Assembly: GCA_025060325.1 (NCBI GenBank)
Contig: JANXBW010000010.1
Span: 62,001 to 126,000, forward strand
Direction: 5' to 3'
DNA: 64,000 nucleotides
Origin: Thermoguttaceae bacterium
GTDB taxonomy: Bacteria; Planctomycetota; Planctomycetia; Pirellulales; Thermoguttaceae
A program made the position numbers and the translations under genes. The notes under the pieces are model-generated. The model was not told where the DNA came from and did not search any database. It saw only the letters and a list, made by a program, of their open reading frames with translations. Positions 18,247 through 30,023 of the stretch are shown piece after piece (the first letter of the stretch is position 1; each line of letters opens with the position of its first letter).

Positions 18247-20013
18247 CGGTTTCCTCCGGCTGTTCAAGACTTACCGCTACAAGGTGGTCGTATCGACCGA
18301 TGAATGAATTTAATCGCGAAATTCTTGGCGGCCGTTATTTAGCCAATCTCTCGCCGTAAAGTAGACGGGGCCAGATCGCACCGTCTCACCTTTCTAGAGG
18401 CAACGCTTATAGCAACCCTTTGGCAACCGAACCCTGCGGGGCTTGTGCCGCCGGTGGTTGGCAGCTCCCTCTCCCGCAACTCCCGCGCCCCTTCTTATCA
18501 GGGTTTCCCGTCACTCGAGAAACATGCTCCCCAGCCCATTGCTCAAGGGCATAACAAAGACCCACTCAGTAAGTCGATTGCGACAATTATAACCGAATTG
18601 ATTGCAATGGTTAGAGACCATTGTCCGCCACAACTCTGGACTAATTCGAACCCGATATGACGTAATTGAGAATAGTCCCGGAGCGTCCCCTTCGGCGCTG
18701 GACCGACGCCGGGAAGTGAGGATACCGACGCCCAAAGGTAAGGGTAATTTGACTTGCTACGTCGCAAAGAAACTCCGGGGCGCCCAGTGGTGGCCCGCCG
18801 GATGGCCTGAGGTCGGTGGGTCCTCCTTTCGAGCCCGCCCAAGGCTCGCATTGAGCTTGCAGCCCGGCCAAAGCGACTGATTAGAACCGCCCGGTAGCGG
18901 CAGTGACGCCCGGCCCCGTCAACCACCAAGCACCCGTCTAGCTCTGCACGATCAGGCGCTCCGGCGGTTATGTATGGGGGATTCTGCAGGGGTTTTCTCG
19001 GTGTTGGCTAATAACTTCCGAGTCGACCGGGAGTGGAGCCGGTCGCTGGTTGCCGGAAGGTGGGCCAGCTGCCAGGACATGCTGCCGGCGGCTGGCGCAA
19101 GATGGAACCAGGCTTGGCCACTCGCGCTCGTTGCGAGGATGTCGCTTGCCGCTTGATGGGGAAAACCGCTTCGGACGCGAGGATCTCGGCGGATTCGAAC
19201 TCGCTACGCCATTTTGCGCAACGGGATCCCCTTCGTCCTGCGGCGGTGGCCTTGCCGAGCCAATGCTCGGCGCTTTTCGCCAACGCTCACCATCCGCCAG
19301 GCTTTCCCAAAAAGGCCGCTTACAGCAAAGGAGTTGTGACCTCAGCATGTAGATTGCGTCCGATATGTTCCCCCCTAATAATTGTCGCCAAGTAACTGCG
19401 AATTGGGCGCGGGCTTTGGCCCGGTTTTACGATGAGCGGGCCAGGTTGGTCGGCCATTGGTGAATTTCGAGAAGAACGCTTTGTAAATTTTGGGGCACCG
19501 GGTCTGATTTTTCTGGTTGCTTTAGCCGGAGGTATGCTCCGGCAAGAGGCACCGTTAACAGTGGGCCTTGTCGCAGGTAGCTTTGAGGTTGCGCATATTA
19601 ATGATTGTGCAGTCGTGGCAAGGGAGGGCTAACCGTACAAATTTCTCCGTTGTGTTGATTTAGTGGGGTCGCTGTTTAATTGCGAGCAACCTGCGATTTT
19701 ACCTCGTGTTTAAGGGATAAGAGGACCGGCGTGGGAGGCCTCTCTGCAGGTGTTTTAGTGGGCCGGTTTGTTCCGTAAATCGCGCGATTATTTGTTTAGG
19801 GTAGATTTTTCTTTGTTAATACGCCGTCGTTGAGTTTTGCACGCCGGAGAGTGTGGGGCGAATCAACTTGCCTACCAGATGCCGTTACTTGCACGGAGGG
19901 CGGGGGAATTGAAGCTCCGTGGGTCATGGATAAGCCCCTGTACTCTATTTCCGGAAGCTCGGACGAGAGAAGCATTCGATTCGGTTGCTTTGTTGCAGAA
20001 AGGAGGAGGGGAG
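18247..20013. other. Long intergenic region, no gene recognised
   Basis: Nearly 1.8 kb without a convincing gene. Several frames run 60-130 codons on both strands but lack ribosome binding sites and recognisable protein patterns. I looked for the sequence signatures of RNase P RNA, tmRNA, SRP RNA and tRNA and did not see them. It must contain the promoter of the bL37-like gene (left side) and of the PQQ-like gene (right side). Confidence 0.4.
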
Positions 20014-21294
20014 ATGAGGCACTGTTGGCGCATGACACGTTTGTCCACAGCGGCGTTTGCAGTGTGGATGGTCGGATGCTGTTTGCTAACCGGGGTCGCT
20101 TTCGCTCAGGATTGGCCTCAATGGCGAGGACCGAACCGTGACGGATACATCGTTGGCTTGACACTTCCGGAAAGTTGGCCAGCGTCATGGCGGCCGGTTT
20201 GGCGGATAGAGGTGGGGGAAGGTTATTCTTCCCCAGTCTTGGTCGGCGATCGCCTTTACGTTTTCGCCCGAGAGGACGAGCAGGAAGTCCTTCGCGCTGT
20301 CTCGCTTGTTGATGGAAAAGTGCTTTGGGTACAGAAATATCCGGCACCTTACGAAGTCAACCCAGCTGCCCGGGCTCATGGCAAAGGCCCGAAATCAACA
20401 CCCGTGGTCGGCGGGAATAAGATCGTGACGTTGGGTATCAGTGGCATCCTAAGCTGTTGGTCGACCGAGGACGGAAAACTCCTGTGGCAACACCGTTTTG
20501 AGGACCGATTTGGGGAGACATCGCCAGACTTTGGCACGGCGATGTCCCCGATGGTTTTGGACGGCCAGAGAGTGCTTGCTTTCGTGGGTGGGCCGGAAAA
20601 GGGTGCGTTCTGCGCTTGGGACCTTGCGAGCGGTAAGGAGCTGTGGCAGTGGGCGGGCGACCCGCCGGCTTATTCGTCGCCGGTTTTGGCCACTCTTGGA
20701 GGCAGAGAGCAAGTAGTTATCCAGTCCCGCCGGTTTTGTTCGGGACTTGACCCTCAGACCGGCGAGCTCCTTTGGCAAGTGCCCTTTGTGACGCAATATA
20801 ATGTCAACATCGTGACTCCGGTTGTCTGGAATGACTTACTGATTGTTTCGGGCTTTCGCCGCGGGACAACTGCTTATCGGATTGTTCCTCAAGGGGGCAA
20901 GTTAGCCGCCCAGGAGGTTTGGCATAACAAAGAGGTGTCGATGTACATGAATTCGCCGGTGGTAGTCGGCGACCGGCTGATCGGACTGGCGCAAGAGCAA
21001 CGGGGCCAATTCTTCGCTTTGGACGCTGCTAGCGGTAAAGTCCTTTGGCGGAGTGAACCTAAACAAGGAGAAAATGCAGCTCTTCTGGTGTTGGGTAAAT
21101 ACGTGCTTGCACTCACCACCGGCAGTGAACTGATAGTGCTAGATCCAGCTGCCGACAGCTTTAAGCCCATCGTTCGTTGGAAGGTGGCGGAAACGCCGAC
21201 CTGGGCACATCCCGTGTGGTCGAAAGCCGGACTAGTAGTGAAAGAATTCCGGCACCTAGCACTTCTTGCGCCGGAAAGCCGCTCTGCAAATTGA
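20014..21294 (+). CDS. Secreted PQQ-like beta-propeller repeat protein
   Basis: Exported protein of 426 residues built from beta-propeller (PQQ_2-like) blades. The N terminus is a signal peptide (hydrophobic to about residue 32, with cleavage near AFA-QDW), directly followed by DWPQWRGPNRDG, a motif that opens a large family of planctomycete propeller proteins. Blade repeats such as GKVLWVQKYPA, GKLLWQHRFED, GKELWQWAGDP and GELLWQVPFV follow. The ATG at 20014 is chosen because AAAGGAGG precedes it and it gives a normal signal; an upstream in-frame extension lacks one. No catalytic dehydrogenase residues are evident, so it is more likely a binding or scaffold protein than a quinoprotein enzyme. 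The gene stands alone; a paralogue is at 40373-41707. Confidence 0.85.
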   Translation: MRHCWRMTRLSTAAFAVWMVGCCLLTGVAFAQDWPQWRGPNRDGYIVGLTLPESWPASWRPVWRIEVGEGYSSPVLVGDRLYVFAREDEQEVLRAVSLVDGKVLWVQKYPAPYEVNPAARAHGKGPKSTPVVGGNKIVTLGISGILSCWSTEDGKLLWQHRFEDRFGETSPDFGTAMSPMVLDGQRVLAFVGGPEKGAFCAWDLASGKELWQWAGDPPAYSSPVLATLGGREQVVIQSRRFCSGLDPQTGELLWQVPFVTQYNVNIVTPVVWNDLLIVSGFRRGTTAYRIVPQGGKLAAQEVWHNKEVSMYMNSPVVVGDRLIGLAQEQRGQFFALDAASGKVLWRSEPKQGENAALLVLGKYVLALTTGSELIVLDPAADSFKPIVRWKVAETPTWAHPVWSKAGLVVKEFRHLALLAPESRSAN

Positions 21295-21648
21295 AGCTCA
21301 AATGTCCCGGGAAGTTGCGGCCGCTGCAATTTTCGGATTGTGATTCGGGCGCGCGGCGCGGGAGAGTACCCACGCATCATGGGCCGAAAAGGTAGTTCAT
21401 GATGCCCGACCACATGCATTCTTGAGGTGCTTTCCCAGTGCATGCTGGGGCGGGCCAGCGTCCGCAAGGTGTTGATAAGGCGTTGACGGAGAGTCACTCC
21501 TTGGCAAGCATGCCGACGGGCTATTGCCAGAAACCTGGCGGTATCTTTTTGGTGGAACTTGCCTCGGGCGTTCTTGCCGGTGTGACGGCCCGAGTTCTTG
21601 TTGTCGACGTTCTGCTTTTCCTCAAGGAGGTTTCAGGAGCTTCTGCGA
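21295..21648. other. Intergenic, no supported gene
   Basis: Spacer between the PQQ-like gene and the PIG-L gene. The PIG-L ribosome binding site (CAGGAG) lies at its right end. I see nothing else. Confidence 0.4.
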
Positions 21649-22410
21649 ATGAGTTTGCCCTCCCGGAAAGTAGCACTTGCTTTTATGGCCCATCCGGACG
21701 ATGCGGAGTTTCTTTGCGCCGGAACACTCCTTCGGCTGGGTGAAGTGGGCTGGGAACTGCATATTGCCACAGCGGCGCCCGGCGATTGTGGCACGATGAC
21801 TGAGACAAAGTGGGCAATTAGCGCAAGGCGAACGCGGGAGGCGGAGGACGCGGCTCGGCTACTCGGGGCCCGTTATTACTGTTTGGACGAAAGGGACGGG
21901 TTTATCGTTTACGATAAAGCAACACTGCAAAAAGTTTACGACCTCTTTCGCCGGATTGCCCCAACCTTGGTGTTCGCCCATGCTCCGCAGGATTACATGA
22001 TGGATCATGAGGTCTGCTCGGCCCTGGCACGGGCAGCAAGCTTTCTGTACGGGGCCCCTAATTGCTCCGAGTTTCCTCGGCACCCGGAGAGTCAGGTGCC
22101 TTATCTTTACTATTGCGACCCGGTGGAGGCCACGGACATCTTCGGCCGGCGAGTGACACCGACAACTTATGTGGACATCTCGGCTTATTTAGAGAAAAAG
22201 GCGGCGGCTTTAGCTTGCCACGCTAGCCAGCGGGATTGGCTGCTTGCACATCATGGCGTGGATGAATACCTTGAAGGGATGCGTCGACATGCTCGGTTGC
22301 GGGGTGAAGAAATCGGTGTGCAGGCGGCCGAGGCCTTCGTCCAGCACCGGGGACATGCCTATCCTCGGAATGATCTGCTCGCTGAACTTTTTGCATCGCA
22401 AAAAAGTTAA
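21649..22410 (+). CDS. PIG-L family deacetylase
   Basis: Zinc-dependent deacetylase of the PIG-L/LmbE family, which removes acetyl groups from GlcNAc-containing substrates (for example the bacillithiol enzyme BshB, or chitobiose). The zinc motif is MAHPDDAEF (residues 13-21, counting from the preferred ATG), and a later histidine cluster AHAPQDYMMDHE supplies further ligands. At 253 residues it is of normal length and has no signal peptide, so it is cytoplasmic. The ATG at 21649 is preferred because CAGGAG lies nine bases upstream and the protein then starts just before the fold; a start 51 bases further up adds an unlikely leader. The NagB-like gene follows on the same strand after 129 bases, consistent with amino-sugar breakdown. 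Confidence 0.92.
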   Translation: MSLPSRKVALAFMAHPDDAEFLCAGTLLRLGEVGWELHIATAAPGDCGTMTETKWAISARRTREAEDAARLLGARYYCLDERDGFIVYDKATLQKVYDLFRRIAPTLVFAHAPQDYMMDHEVCSALARAASFLYGAPNCSEFPRHPESQVPYLYYCDPVEATDIFGRRVTPTTYVDISAYLEKKAAALACHASQRDWLLAHHGVDEYLEGMRRHARLRGEEIGVQAAEAFVQHRGHAYPRNDLLAELFASQKS

Positions 22411-22539
22411 TAAGGGGGTGTTAGTCTTGTTCATGATGTTCGGGTAGATGTTCTGGGGGAGATACGGAACTGTCTATCTGGGTAAACGCTCGGTAGGGTA
22501 GCGGGAGTTACAGTTTGCTCAGGGAAGGAGAAGTTGACA

Positions 22540-23472
22540 ATGGCACGACCGCTCAGCAAAGTGGCGCCCGACTGGTGGGATTACACAACGCTTGACCCCG
22601 AGCTTTTGGCCGACGCAGCTAAATTGACGCCACGAGCAATGGAACGCCTGTCCCGGCCAGGTTTTAAGGTGGTGATGTACGACACCTTGGAAGAGTTTTA
22701 CCTAGCTGAGGCGTTGGAATACATCGAGGCTTGGCGGCAGTCGACCGATGATAACCCGGCGGGCATTTGCGGCCCGATTGGTCCTACGGAGCAGTTGCCG
22801 CTTGTAGCCCGGATCGTCAACAGCTTGCAGCTTGACATCCGCAGCGCCCACTTTTGGGGGATGGACGAATGGGTGGGTGATGATGGGAAGCCGGTTTCAC
22901 CCGATCATCCCCTCAGTTTTGCGCGGGCGGATATGGAACTTTGCTTTAACCGGATCGATCGCAAACTGCGGATGCCCGACTCGCACATCCATTTCCCGAC
23001 GGGGGATCTTGAGGAATATTCCCGCTCCTTCGACCAGGTTCGCTGTGTCATCATGCAGGGAGGGCAGGGGGAGGTAAAACACTGGGCGTTTAATGATCCG
23101 CCGAAGCGCACAGGCCGTTGGAAAAATGAACCGCCGCCGCCAGAAGAGTATCGCAAGCTTAAAACTCGCATTACCGACCTTCACCCAATGACCATCATCC
23201 AAAATGCCCGCACAAGTGGCGGTGGTCAGGTGGCGCTTGTGCCTACCAAGGCGGCGACCGTAGGCCCAGTAGAAACATGGAAGGCTGAAAAAGTGTCCAT
23301 TTGGCACCCGGGTCACCACGACAATCCGTTTGGCATGCGACTGACCACCCTCATGATCGCAAAGAAGATCGTGGATACTTCGGTACCGATGTCGTTGCTT
23401 GCCGACCATCCGAATGTCCAATTTAACTTTTATCGGCCTGGCATCGGGACTTGCGAAATAGAAATGCACTAG
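22540..23472 (+). CDS. Divergent NagB-like glucosamine-6-phosphate deaminase/isomerase
   Basis: Member of the NagB/6-phosphogluconolactonase fold, 310 residues. NagB converts glucosamine 6-phosphate to fructose 6-phosphate and ammonia. Recognisable pieces are the phosphate-loop region [13 protein letters not shown], the WGMDEWVG segment equivalent to the family DEY, and KHWAFNDPP in place of GHIAFNEPG. In that last motif the histidine is kept, the glutamate is aspartate, and the catalytic aspartate two residues before the histidine appears replaced by valine. It may therefore have changed chemistry or substrate. The ATG at 22540 follows AAGGAG; a TTG two codons earlier is less likely. It follows the PIG-L deacetylase, which could supply a free amino sugar. 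Confidence 0.8.
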   Translation: MARPLSKVAPDWWDYTTLDPELLADAAKLTPRAMERLSRPGFKVVMYDTLEEFYLAEALEYIEAWRQSTDDNPAGICGPIGPTEQLPLVARIVNSLQLDIRSAHFWGMDEWVGDDGKPVSPDHPLSFARADMELCFNRIDRKLRMPDSHIHFPTGDLEEYSRSFDQVRCVIMQGGQGEVKHWAFNDPPKRTGRWKNEPPPPEEYRKLKTRITDLHPMTIIQNARTSGGGQVALVPTKAATVGPVETWKAEKVSIWHPGHHDNPFGMRLTTLMIAKKIVDTSVPMSLLADHPNVQFNFYRPGIGTCEIEMH

Positions 23473-23754
23473 GAGGGGCGGCCGAATATTAGCTTCGGGC
23501 TGGGGCCGCGGCTGATGCGAAAAGTAACGCCCCGATTGCGTTGACGAGGTCTGTAGCGTCCGCGTCATAGGATCGCACTTTCGCCCGGCTCACCAGAGGA
23601 AATCGTTTGCGCTGGCCCGCTAGTTCCCAAGGTCTGGAACAAGGCATCGGGAGGCATAAACTCAGTTCATCGCCGGATAAGCAGGTCACGCTGGCCGAGC
23701 TAGCCCGAAGGCCGGGAATGTCTACCTTGCATCGGGGATGAGAGCCGTCCAAGC

Positions 23755-24831
23755 CTATGCGGGCGGGGGGACGGTGTTTGTCTTCGGCTTAAGCGCAGCC
23801 AGCTTTTCCTCAAGCTTTTCCTGGCCGGACAGGAATTCGATTTGGCTTACAAGTGCCCACAACGGCCGCTTGCCGAGGAAATCTTTGCCAAGCTTTACCA
23901 GGTCTTTTTGTGTACAAATCACAGCCTTAATGTCAAGCTGATCTGCCCAGCGTCCCAAGCGGTCCAGGTCATCGGGGCGATACCGGTAATGATCCGGAAA
24001 TTCTTGGAAGGCGATTACCCGAAACCCATGCCTTTCCAAAGTCAGGCGAAAGGATGCGGGATTGCCGACCCCGCAGAAGGCGGCCACATTCTGCCGCCGG
24101 TAAGCGGAGAGCGGTGCAGCCTCACCGCTTGCGTTGACGAGATGTTGCGGGCAATAGGCCACTTCCGCCCAAAGCGCATCAGGATTAAGCTGCCGGGCCT
24201 TTTGTTCAATTTCCCTTCTCGTGAATTCGTCTACGAGGTCGGCACGCGAAAGAACAAGGACATGAGCTCGCCGGAGTTCCGTCAACGGCTCTCGCAGTGT
24301 GCCGCGGGGAAAGACGTGCCCAAAGCCAAATGGCTCAAGGGCATCAAGGAGAACAAGGTCGAGGTCTCGGTGTAGTCTCCGGTGCTGAAAACCATCGTCC
24401 AAAATGAGAAGTTGGGCTCCGTTTTGGCTAATCGCAAGCTCTGCCGCTTGGACGCGGTCCGCCTGCTGATAATGGGGCACATCGGGGACGAGACGGCGAA
24501 GCTCGGCAGCTTCGTCATTGCCGGTGTCTCCCAAAGCGCCGTAGCCCCGACTGAGAATGGCCACGTGGACATTTTGCCGGCGGTACCACTGAGCAAGCCA
24601 GGCAACAAGGGGTGTCTTACCCGTCCCGCCGAGTACCAGATTGCCTACGCTAATCACAGGCACTCCCACCCAAAAGGTGCGGAATGTTCCGCGATCGTAA
24701 GCACGATTGCGGGCCTGGATTATCCAGGAGTAAGGGACCTCGGCGGCGGCTAGGATGGCGCGCAATAGTCCCGCCCACAGTCCGCGCTGCTGACCGCTGA
24801 TCACCTGGTAGTATGTCCGCCCGTCGATCAC
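23755..24831 (-). CDS. lpxK: Tetraacyldisaccharide 4'-kinase
   Basis: Lipid A kinase that phosphorylates the 4' position of the tetraacyl disaccharide at the inner membrane. The 358 residues contain an N-terminal hydrophobic region (about 15-38), the SVGNLVLGGTGKTP motif (residues 61-74, a P-loop typical of LpxK), and the LLILDDGFQHRRLHRDLDLVLLD stretch (split here as DDGFQHRRLHRDLD) with the family DDGxQH motif. Length is normal. The start is GTG and has no obvious ribosome binding site, so an alternative nearby start is possible. Presence of lpxK and lpxA agrees with planctomycetes having lipid A-type outer membranes. The gene converges with the NagB-like gene. Confidence 0.95.
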   Translation of the reverse strand: MIDGRTYYQVISGQQRGLWAGLLRAILAAAEVPYSWIIQARNRAYDRGTFRTFWVGVPVISVGNLVLGGTGKTPLVAWLAQWYRRQNVHVAILSRGYGALGDTGNDEAAELRRLVPDVPHYQQADRVQAAELAISQNGAQLLILDDGFQHRRLHRDLDLVLLDALEPFGFGHVFPRGTLREPLTELRRAHVLVLSRADLVDEFTRREIEQKARQLNPDALWAEVAYCPQHLVNASGEAAPLSAYRRQNVAAFCGVGNPASFRLTLERHGFRVIAFQEFPDHYRYRPDDLDRLGRWADQLDIKAVICTQKDLVKLGKDFLGKRPLWALVSQIEFLSGQEKLEEKLAALKPKTNTVPPPA

Positions 24832-26725
<1,894 letters not shown>

Positions 26726-26858
26726 TCGCGGCGAAAGTGCTCCCGCCTCGCAGGAGTTTGCTCCATCCGGTAAAGAATTTCTTCGCGCCCGAACACAAGT
26801 TGGAGTCAGCCTGCCTCTTGCAGTGTGGACAAATCGCCGATGGGCAAGGCGGGACCAT

Positions 26859-28208
26859 GTGAGAGGGATAATTGCAGGGCTAAGTGTCCTTGCCTTCTTA
26901 TGTATAGTCCCGCCCCCTGTTTTGGGCGAAAACCAATCGGGACGAGCTCCTCGTGATCTTCCTCCCGTTGACAAGCCACCGGTGCAAACCGCCCTAGAGG
27001 ATGCGCCCCTCAAGGCAACTCAAAGCGCCAGCGGGGAGGTAAGTTCCGTTACGACTTTGGGAAAGGCTGGGAATATCTTGCGTTGGTTGGCACCTCAGCT
27101 TGAAAACGGATCGGGGCTTATGTCAACGGGGGCCCGTGCCGGGTTGGCTTCGGACAACTCAATCCGGCCAGCGGAACTTCCGCCACGCTCGGGACTGGCA
27201 CGAGTTCCCTCTGGCCAGGCGATTTTATTCACCCCGCCGGCGGAGACTGGCGACGGTAGCGGGGCGAAAATGGCCGGCGGGCATCTCCCGACCCAAGAGA
27301 TCTTTTCCTCGCCGGCAAGGACTGCCCTGGAAGGGGACCCGTTTACAAATCCTTTCGGCGATCCTCAGGGGGACCAAGAATCCTCGGGCCATCAGGCGCG
27401 ATCGTTAGCCAAGTTGCCCGTAGAAGAAGTAGCTTCTCCCCAGGCTGTGGTAGGTGCCAGGGAGATGAGTGCCATCTCCGGTTCTGTTGATGAGTCCCGA
27501 AGTCGCCGGATTATGTCAACGGACCGGGCCAAGTTGGAGTTTGTTCTTCCAGCAGACAGCGATGTGGTCTCGCCGTCCGAAGGCAGTTTTGTGCCGCTTT
27601 GGGTTGTGATGGCAGAGGGCCAGCAGGCCTCACCGTCTCAGACGGAGCTACCGGCCCCTCCCGAGCAACCGGAAATAAAATCCACAAAGCCCCTTGCGGA
27701 CCAATTGGCGGCTGGTCCTCGGGTTAGTCCCGATGTCTGCCCCAAGCCGGCAAGTTATGATCAGGAATTGCCCGAAGGGCTAGCACCCATCGGATCGCTC
27801 AGTCACGAAATTCCCGCCGGCCAAGGCCGGCTGCCCGTCCTTTGCCCCATGAGTACTGAAGAGCGATCGGCACCTGTAAGTCGGGGGTGGGAGCCGGTCA
27901 CGTTCATGTGGAAGGCCTCTGCCCTTTGTCACAAGCCGGCTTATTTCGAGCAGGTCCATGTCGAGCGATACGGGCATTCCGTGGGGCCGCTCCTTCAGCC
28001 ACTTGTTTCTGGCGCCCACTTCTTCCTCACCGTTCCCATCCTGCCGTACAAGATGGGACTCTATCCGCCCACCGAGTGTATCTACACACTTGGCCATTAT
28101 CGGCCAGGGAGCTGCGCTCCCTACATGCTTGATCCGCTACCTATTTCGCTTCGAGCAGCCCTCATGCAGGCCGGGGCATGGACAGCCGGCGTTTTTGTTG
28201 TGCCTTAG
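26859..28208 (+). CDS. Planctomycete secreted hypothetical protein with conserved C-terminal domain
   Basis: Product of unknown function, 449 residues. The GTG at 26859 gives a clean signal peptide (MRGIIAGLSVLAFLCIVPPP, cleavage near VLGE), with AAGGCGGG just before it. Upstream in-frame starts would overlap guaB and bury the signal. A long low-complexity stretch rich in Pro, Ser, Ala and Glu (about 25-335) leads to a compact C-terminal domain of about 90 residues, with HVERYGHSVGPLLQP, SGAHFFLTVPILPYKMG and YTLGHYRPGSCAPY. I recall this tail in other planctomycete proteins of unknown role. The architecture suggests an envelope protein with a flexible linker. Confidence 0.65.
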   Translation: MRGIIAGLSVLAFLCIVPPPVLGENQSGRAPRDLPPVDKPPVQTALEDAPLKATQSASGEVSSVTTLGKAGNILRWLAPQLENGSGLMSTGARAGLASDNSIRPAELPPRSGLARVPSGQAILFTPPAETGDGSGAKMAGGHLPTQEIFSSPARTALEGDPFTNPFGDPQGDQESSGHQARSLAKLPVEEVASPQAVVGAREMSAISGSVDESRSRRIMSTDRAKLEFVLPADSDVVSPSEGSFVPLWVVMAEGQQASPSQTELPAPPEQPEIKSTKPLADQLAAGPRVSPDVCPKPASYDQELPEGLAPIGSLSHEIPAGQGRLPVLCPMSTEERSAPVSRGWEPVTFMWKASALCHKPAYFEQVHVERYGHSVGPLLQPLVSGAHFFLTVPILPYKMGLYPPTECIYTLGHYRPGSCAPYMLDPLPISLRAALMQAGAWTAGVFVVP

Positions 28209-28446
28209 GCTTTGGGCGTGCTCAGCACCAATTGTGTAGAACCCTCGGTCAAAGCCTACGGCCAAAAGGACGGTGTGTGGCCGGAACACTTGGCCGAGCG
28301 GCTAAGCAGCCTGTGGGTGTGCACATGGCTGGCCCAATCGCGTATCCTCGTCGCGGCCGATTGTCTGTGTCCGGCCAACCGCGCAAAAGTCTGCGGAGGT
28401 CCGGTTTTACGGGTGGATGTTGACGTCTCCGGCTTGACCAATGGTT

Positions 28447-28671
28447 TTATGATCCCATGGGACAGGAGCTACAGCTTGGCCCAGAAGCCATCGGGCAGGC
28501 TTTGGGAGCAGGTTGAGAATTGCTCTTAGAGTGAGCCACTGGGGCACTTAAAAGCTTTTCGAGATCCTGGCCGGAAGCGCCGCACTGCGGACAGGTGGGG
28601 GGTTCACTCAGGCGCACCAAAAACTCAAAGGAATGATCACATTTCTTGCAATGATACTCATATAGGGGCAT
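28447..28671 (-). CDS. FmdB-type zinc ribbon protein
   Basis: Small protein of 74 residues with the FmdB/CxxC_CxxC_SSSS zinc ribbon at its N terminus: MPLYEYHCKKCDHSFEFLV with cysteines at 8 and 11, then PPTCPQCGAS with cysteines at 28 and 31. The tail is Ser/Cys-rich (GPSCSSCPMGS) and may bind further metal. FmdB was proposed as a regulator of the amide-inducible porin gene in Methylophilus, but the family role is generally unknown. AAAGGAG precedes the ATG at a normal distance. It stands alone, converging with the secreted hypothetical protein. Confidence 0.9.
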   Translation of the reverse strand: MPLYEYHCKKCDHSFEFLVRLSEPPTCPQCGASGQDLEKLLSAPVAHSKSNSQPAPKACPMASGPSCSSCPMGS

Positions 28672-29333
28672 CTCAGTTCTCCTTTGTTGCAGCTCCGAAT
28701 CATCTGAAAGTCCGGAGAGGCAATCGAAGCCCCCTCACCGCATTTGCTAATTACTGGGCTGGGTCACAAGCCCTAACAACTAACCGGGCTACTTAAAGCG
28801 GGATCTTCGACGGGGGCGTCTTCTCTGCATCGCCCGAGAGTTTATTACACCACTTCGCCTTCCATTATGACTTGAATGTAAGCCTCCCGGCTTTTCCTAA
28901 AAGGTAGCGCCAAGGAATTTTGCGGCGCTAACTCGCCAAATTTTAGTCTACAGCGGACAAGGGGGATTGAACGTGGTGGGAGACTCTCGTTCGATCATGC
29001 TTGATGGTGCCGCCGAAATCCTTTCCGAGCTCGCATGGGGAGCAGTTGAGAGTTTCTCGGGACATGCTGCGGCGCGTTTGGGCGCAGCCGCACACGAAAA
29101 CACCTGCTCCGAGGGCCCAAGGCCAGTTTGTAGCAGCCTAGAATACCCGGCGGGTGCCCGCTGCCAAGTTGCCTTACTCTCACCACTGGGAAACTTAGCC
29201 GGCCGGTGGAACGTAGAACCGTTTGGATCTGCGGAAGAACAGCTGCGAAACGGAAGGTACTCTTGGTTGGATGAGCCTCCGGCTTTTCTTCCTCAGCAAG
29301 TGAGCAGTTGTGCGGAGGTTGCAGGAGCCAGCA
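28672..29333. other. Divergent intergenic, no supported gene
   Basis: Spacer between the zinc ribbon gene (minus) and nnrE (plus). An open frame from 28967 to 29383 is not convincing: it has no ribosome binding site and overlaps nnrE out of frame. Confidence 0.4.
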
Positions 29334-30023
29334 ATGAGCGAAGTGCCCCCGGTCTTAGATCGAAAGTTGGCCCGCGAACTTGATCGCCGTGCAAGCGAAG
29401 AGTTGGGAATCCCCTCGATTGTTCTTATGGAAAACGCCGGGCGCGGTGCGGCAGACCTCTTGTGTCGATTAGGAATCAACGGGTTAGTCTTGATTTGTTG
29501 TGGGCGTGGCAACAATGCCGGCGATGGCTTTGTCGTTGCTCGACATTTAGATCTTCGCGGGTATCCGGTGAAAGTCGCTCTGTGGGCTGATCCGGCCACG
29601 CTGACGGGGGATGCCGACGTCAACTACCACATCCTGCTGCGGTCAGGAATACCCATTGAGGTCTTCCTTACGGAATCCGACAGCGAACGGTTTGCTGAGG
29701 AGTGCCGGCAAGCGGCGTGGATTGTCGATGCGCTGTTAGGGACCGGTTCGGCGGGCAAGCCGCGACCGCCTCTTAACCGCGCGATTGAAGCAATGAACGC
29801 AAGCGGGGTGCCGATTCTCGCACTTGACTTACCCAGTGGCCTTGATTGCGATACTGGGGAGGCTTTTAATCCCACTGTGCGCGCTACGTACACGTGTACT
29901 TTCGCGGCCTGGAAAAAAGGCTTTCTTGCCCCAAATGCTAAGCAATATTTAGGCCAAGTTCATGTTGCCGACATCGGTATTCCTCGGAAGCTGTTGCAGG
30001 AAGTGCTCGGTCACGCGAAGTAA
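29334..30023 (+). CDS. nnrE: NAD(P)H-hydrate epimerase
   Basis: Repairs damaged nicotinamide cofactors by interconverting the R and S forms of NAD(P)H hydrate in the cytoplasm. The 229 residues correspond to the YjeF N-terminal domain: IVLMENAGRGAADLL (substrate and ion site, with N in MENAG), the CGRGNNAGDGFVVARHL nucleotide loop, and VDALLGTGSAGKPRPP followed by ALDLPSGLDCDTGE. The ADP-dependent dehydratase domain, fused in E. coli YjeF, is absent, so the partner NnrD would be elsewhere. The ATG at 29334 follows GCAGGAG; an ATG 24 bases upstream is less well placed. Confidence 0.95.
   Translation: MSEVPPVLDRKLARELDRRASEELGIPSIVLMENAGRGAADLLCRLGINGLVLICCGRGNNAGDGFVVARHLDLRGYPVKVALWADPATLTGDADVNYHILLRSGIPIEVFLTESDSERFAEECRQAAWIVDALLGTGSAGKPRPPLNRAIEAMNASGVPILALDLPSGLDCDTGEAFNPTVRATYTCTFAAWKKGFLAPNAKQYLGQVHVADIGIPRKLLQEVLGHAK

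Noticed and set aside
19150-19260. Sequence resembling a tRNA T-loop (GAGTTCGAATCC on the minus strand)
   Set aside because: The flanking bases do not pair into a T stem, and no acceptor or anticodon arm can be formed.
28967-29383. Open frame of 138 codons overlapping the start of nnrE
   Set aside because: Lacks a ribosome binding site and overlaps a well supported gene in another frame.
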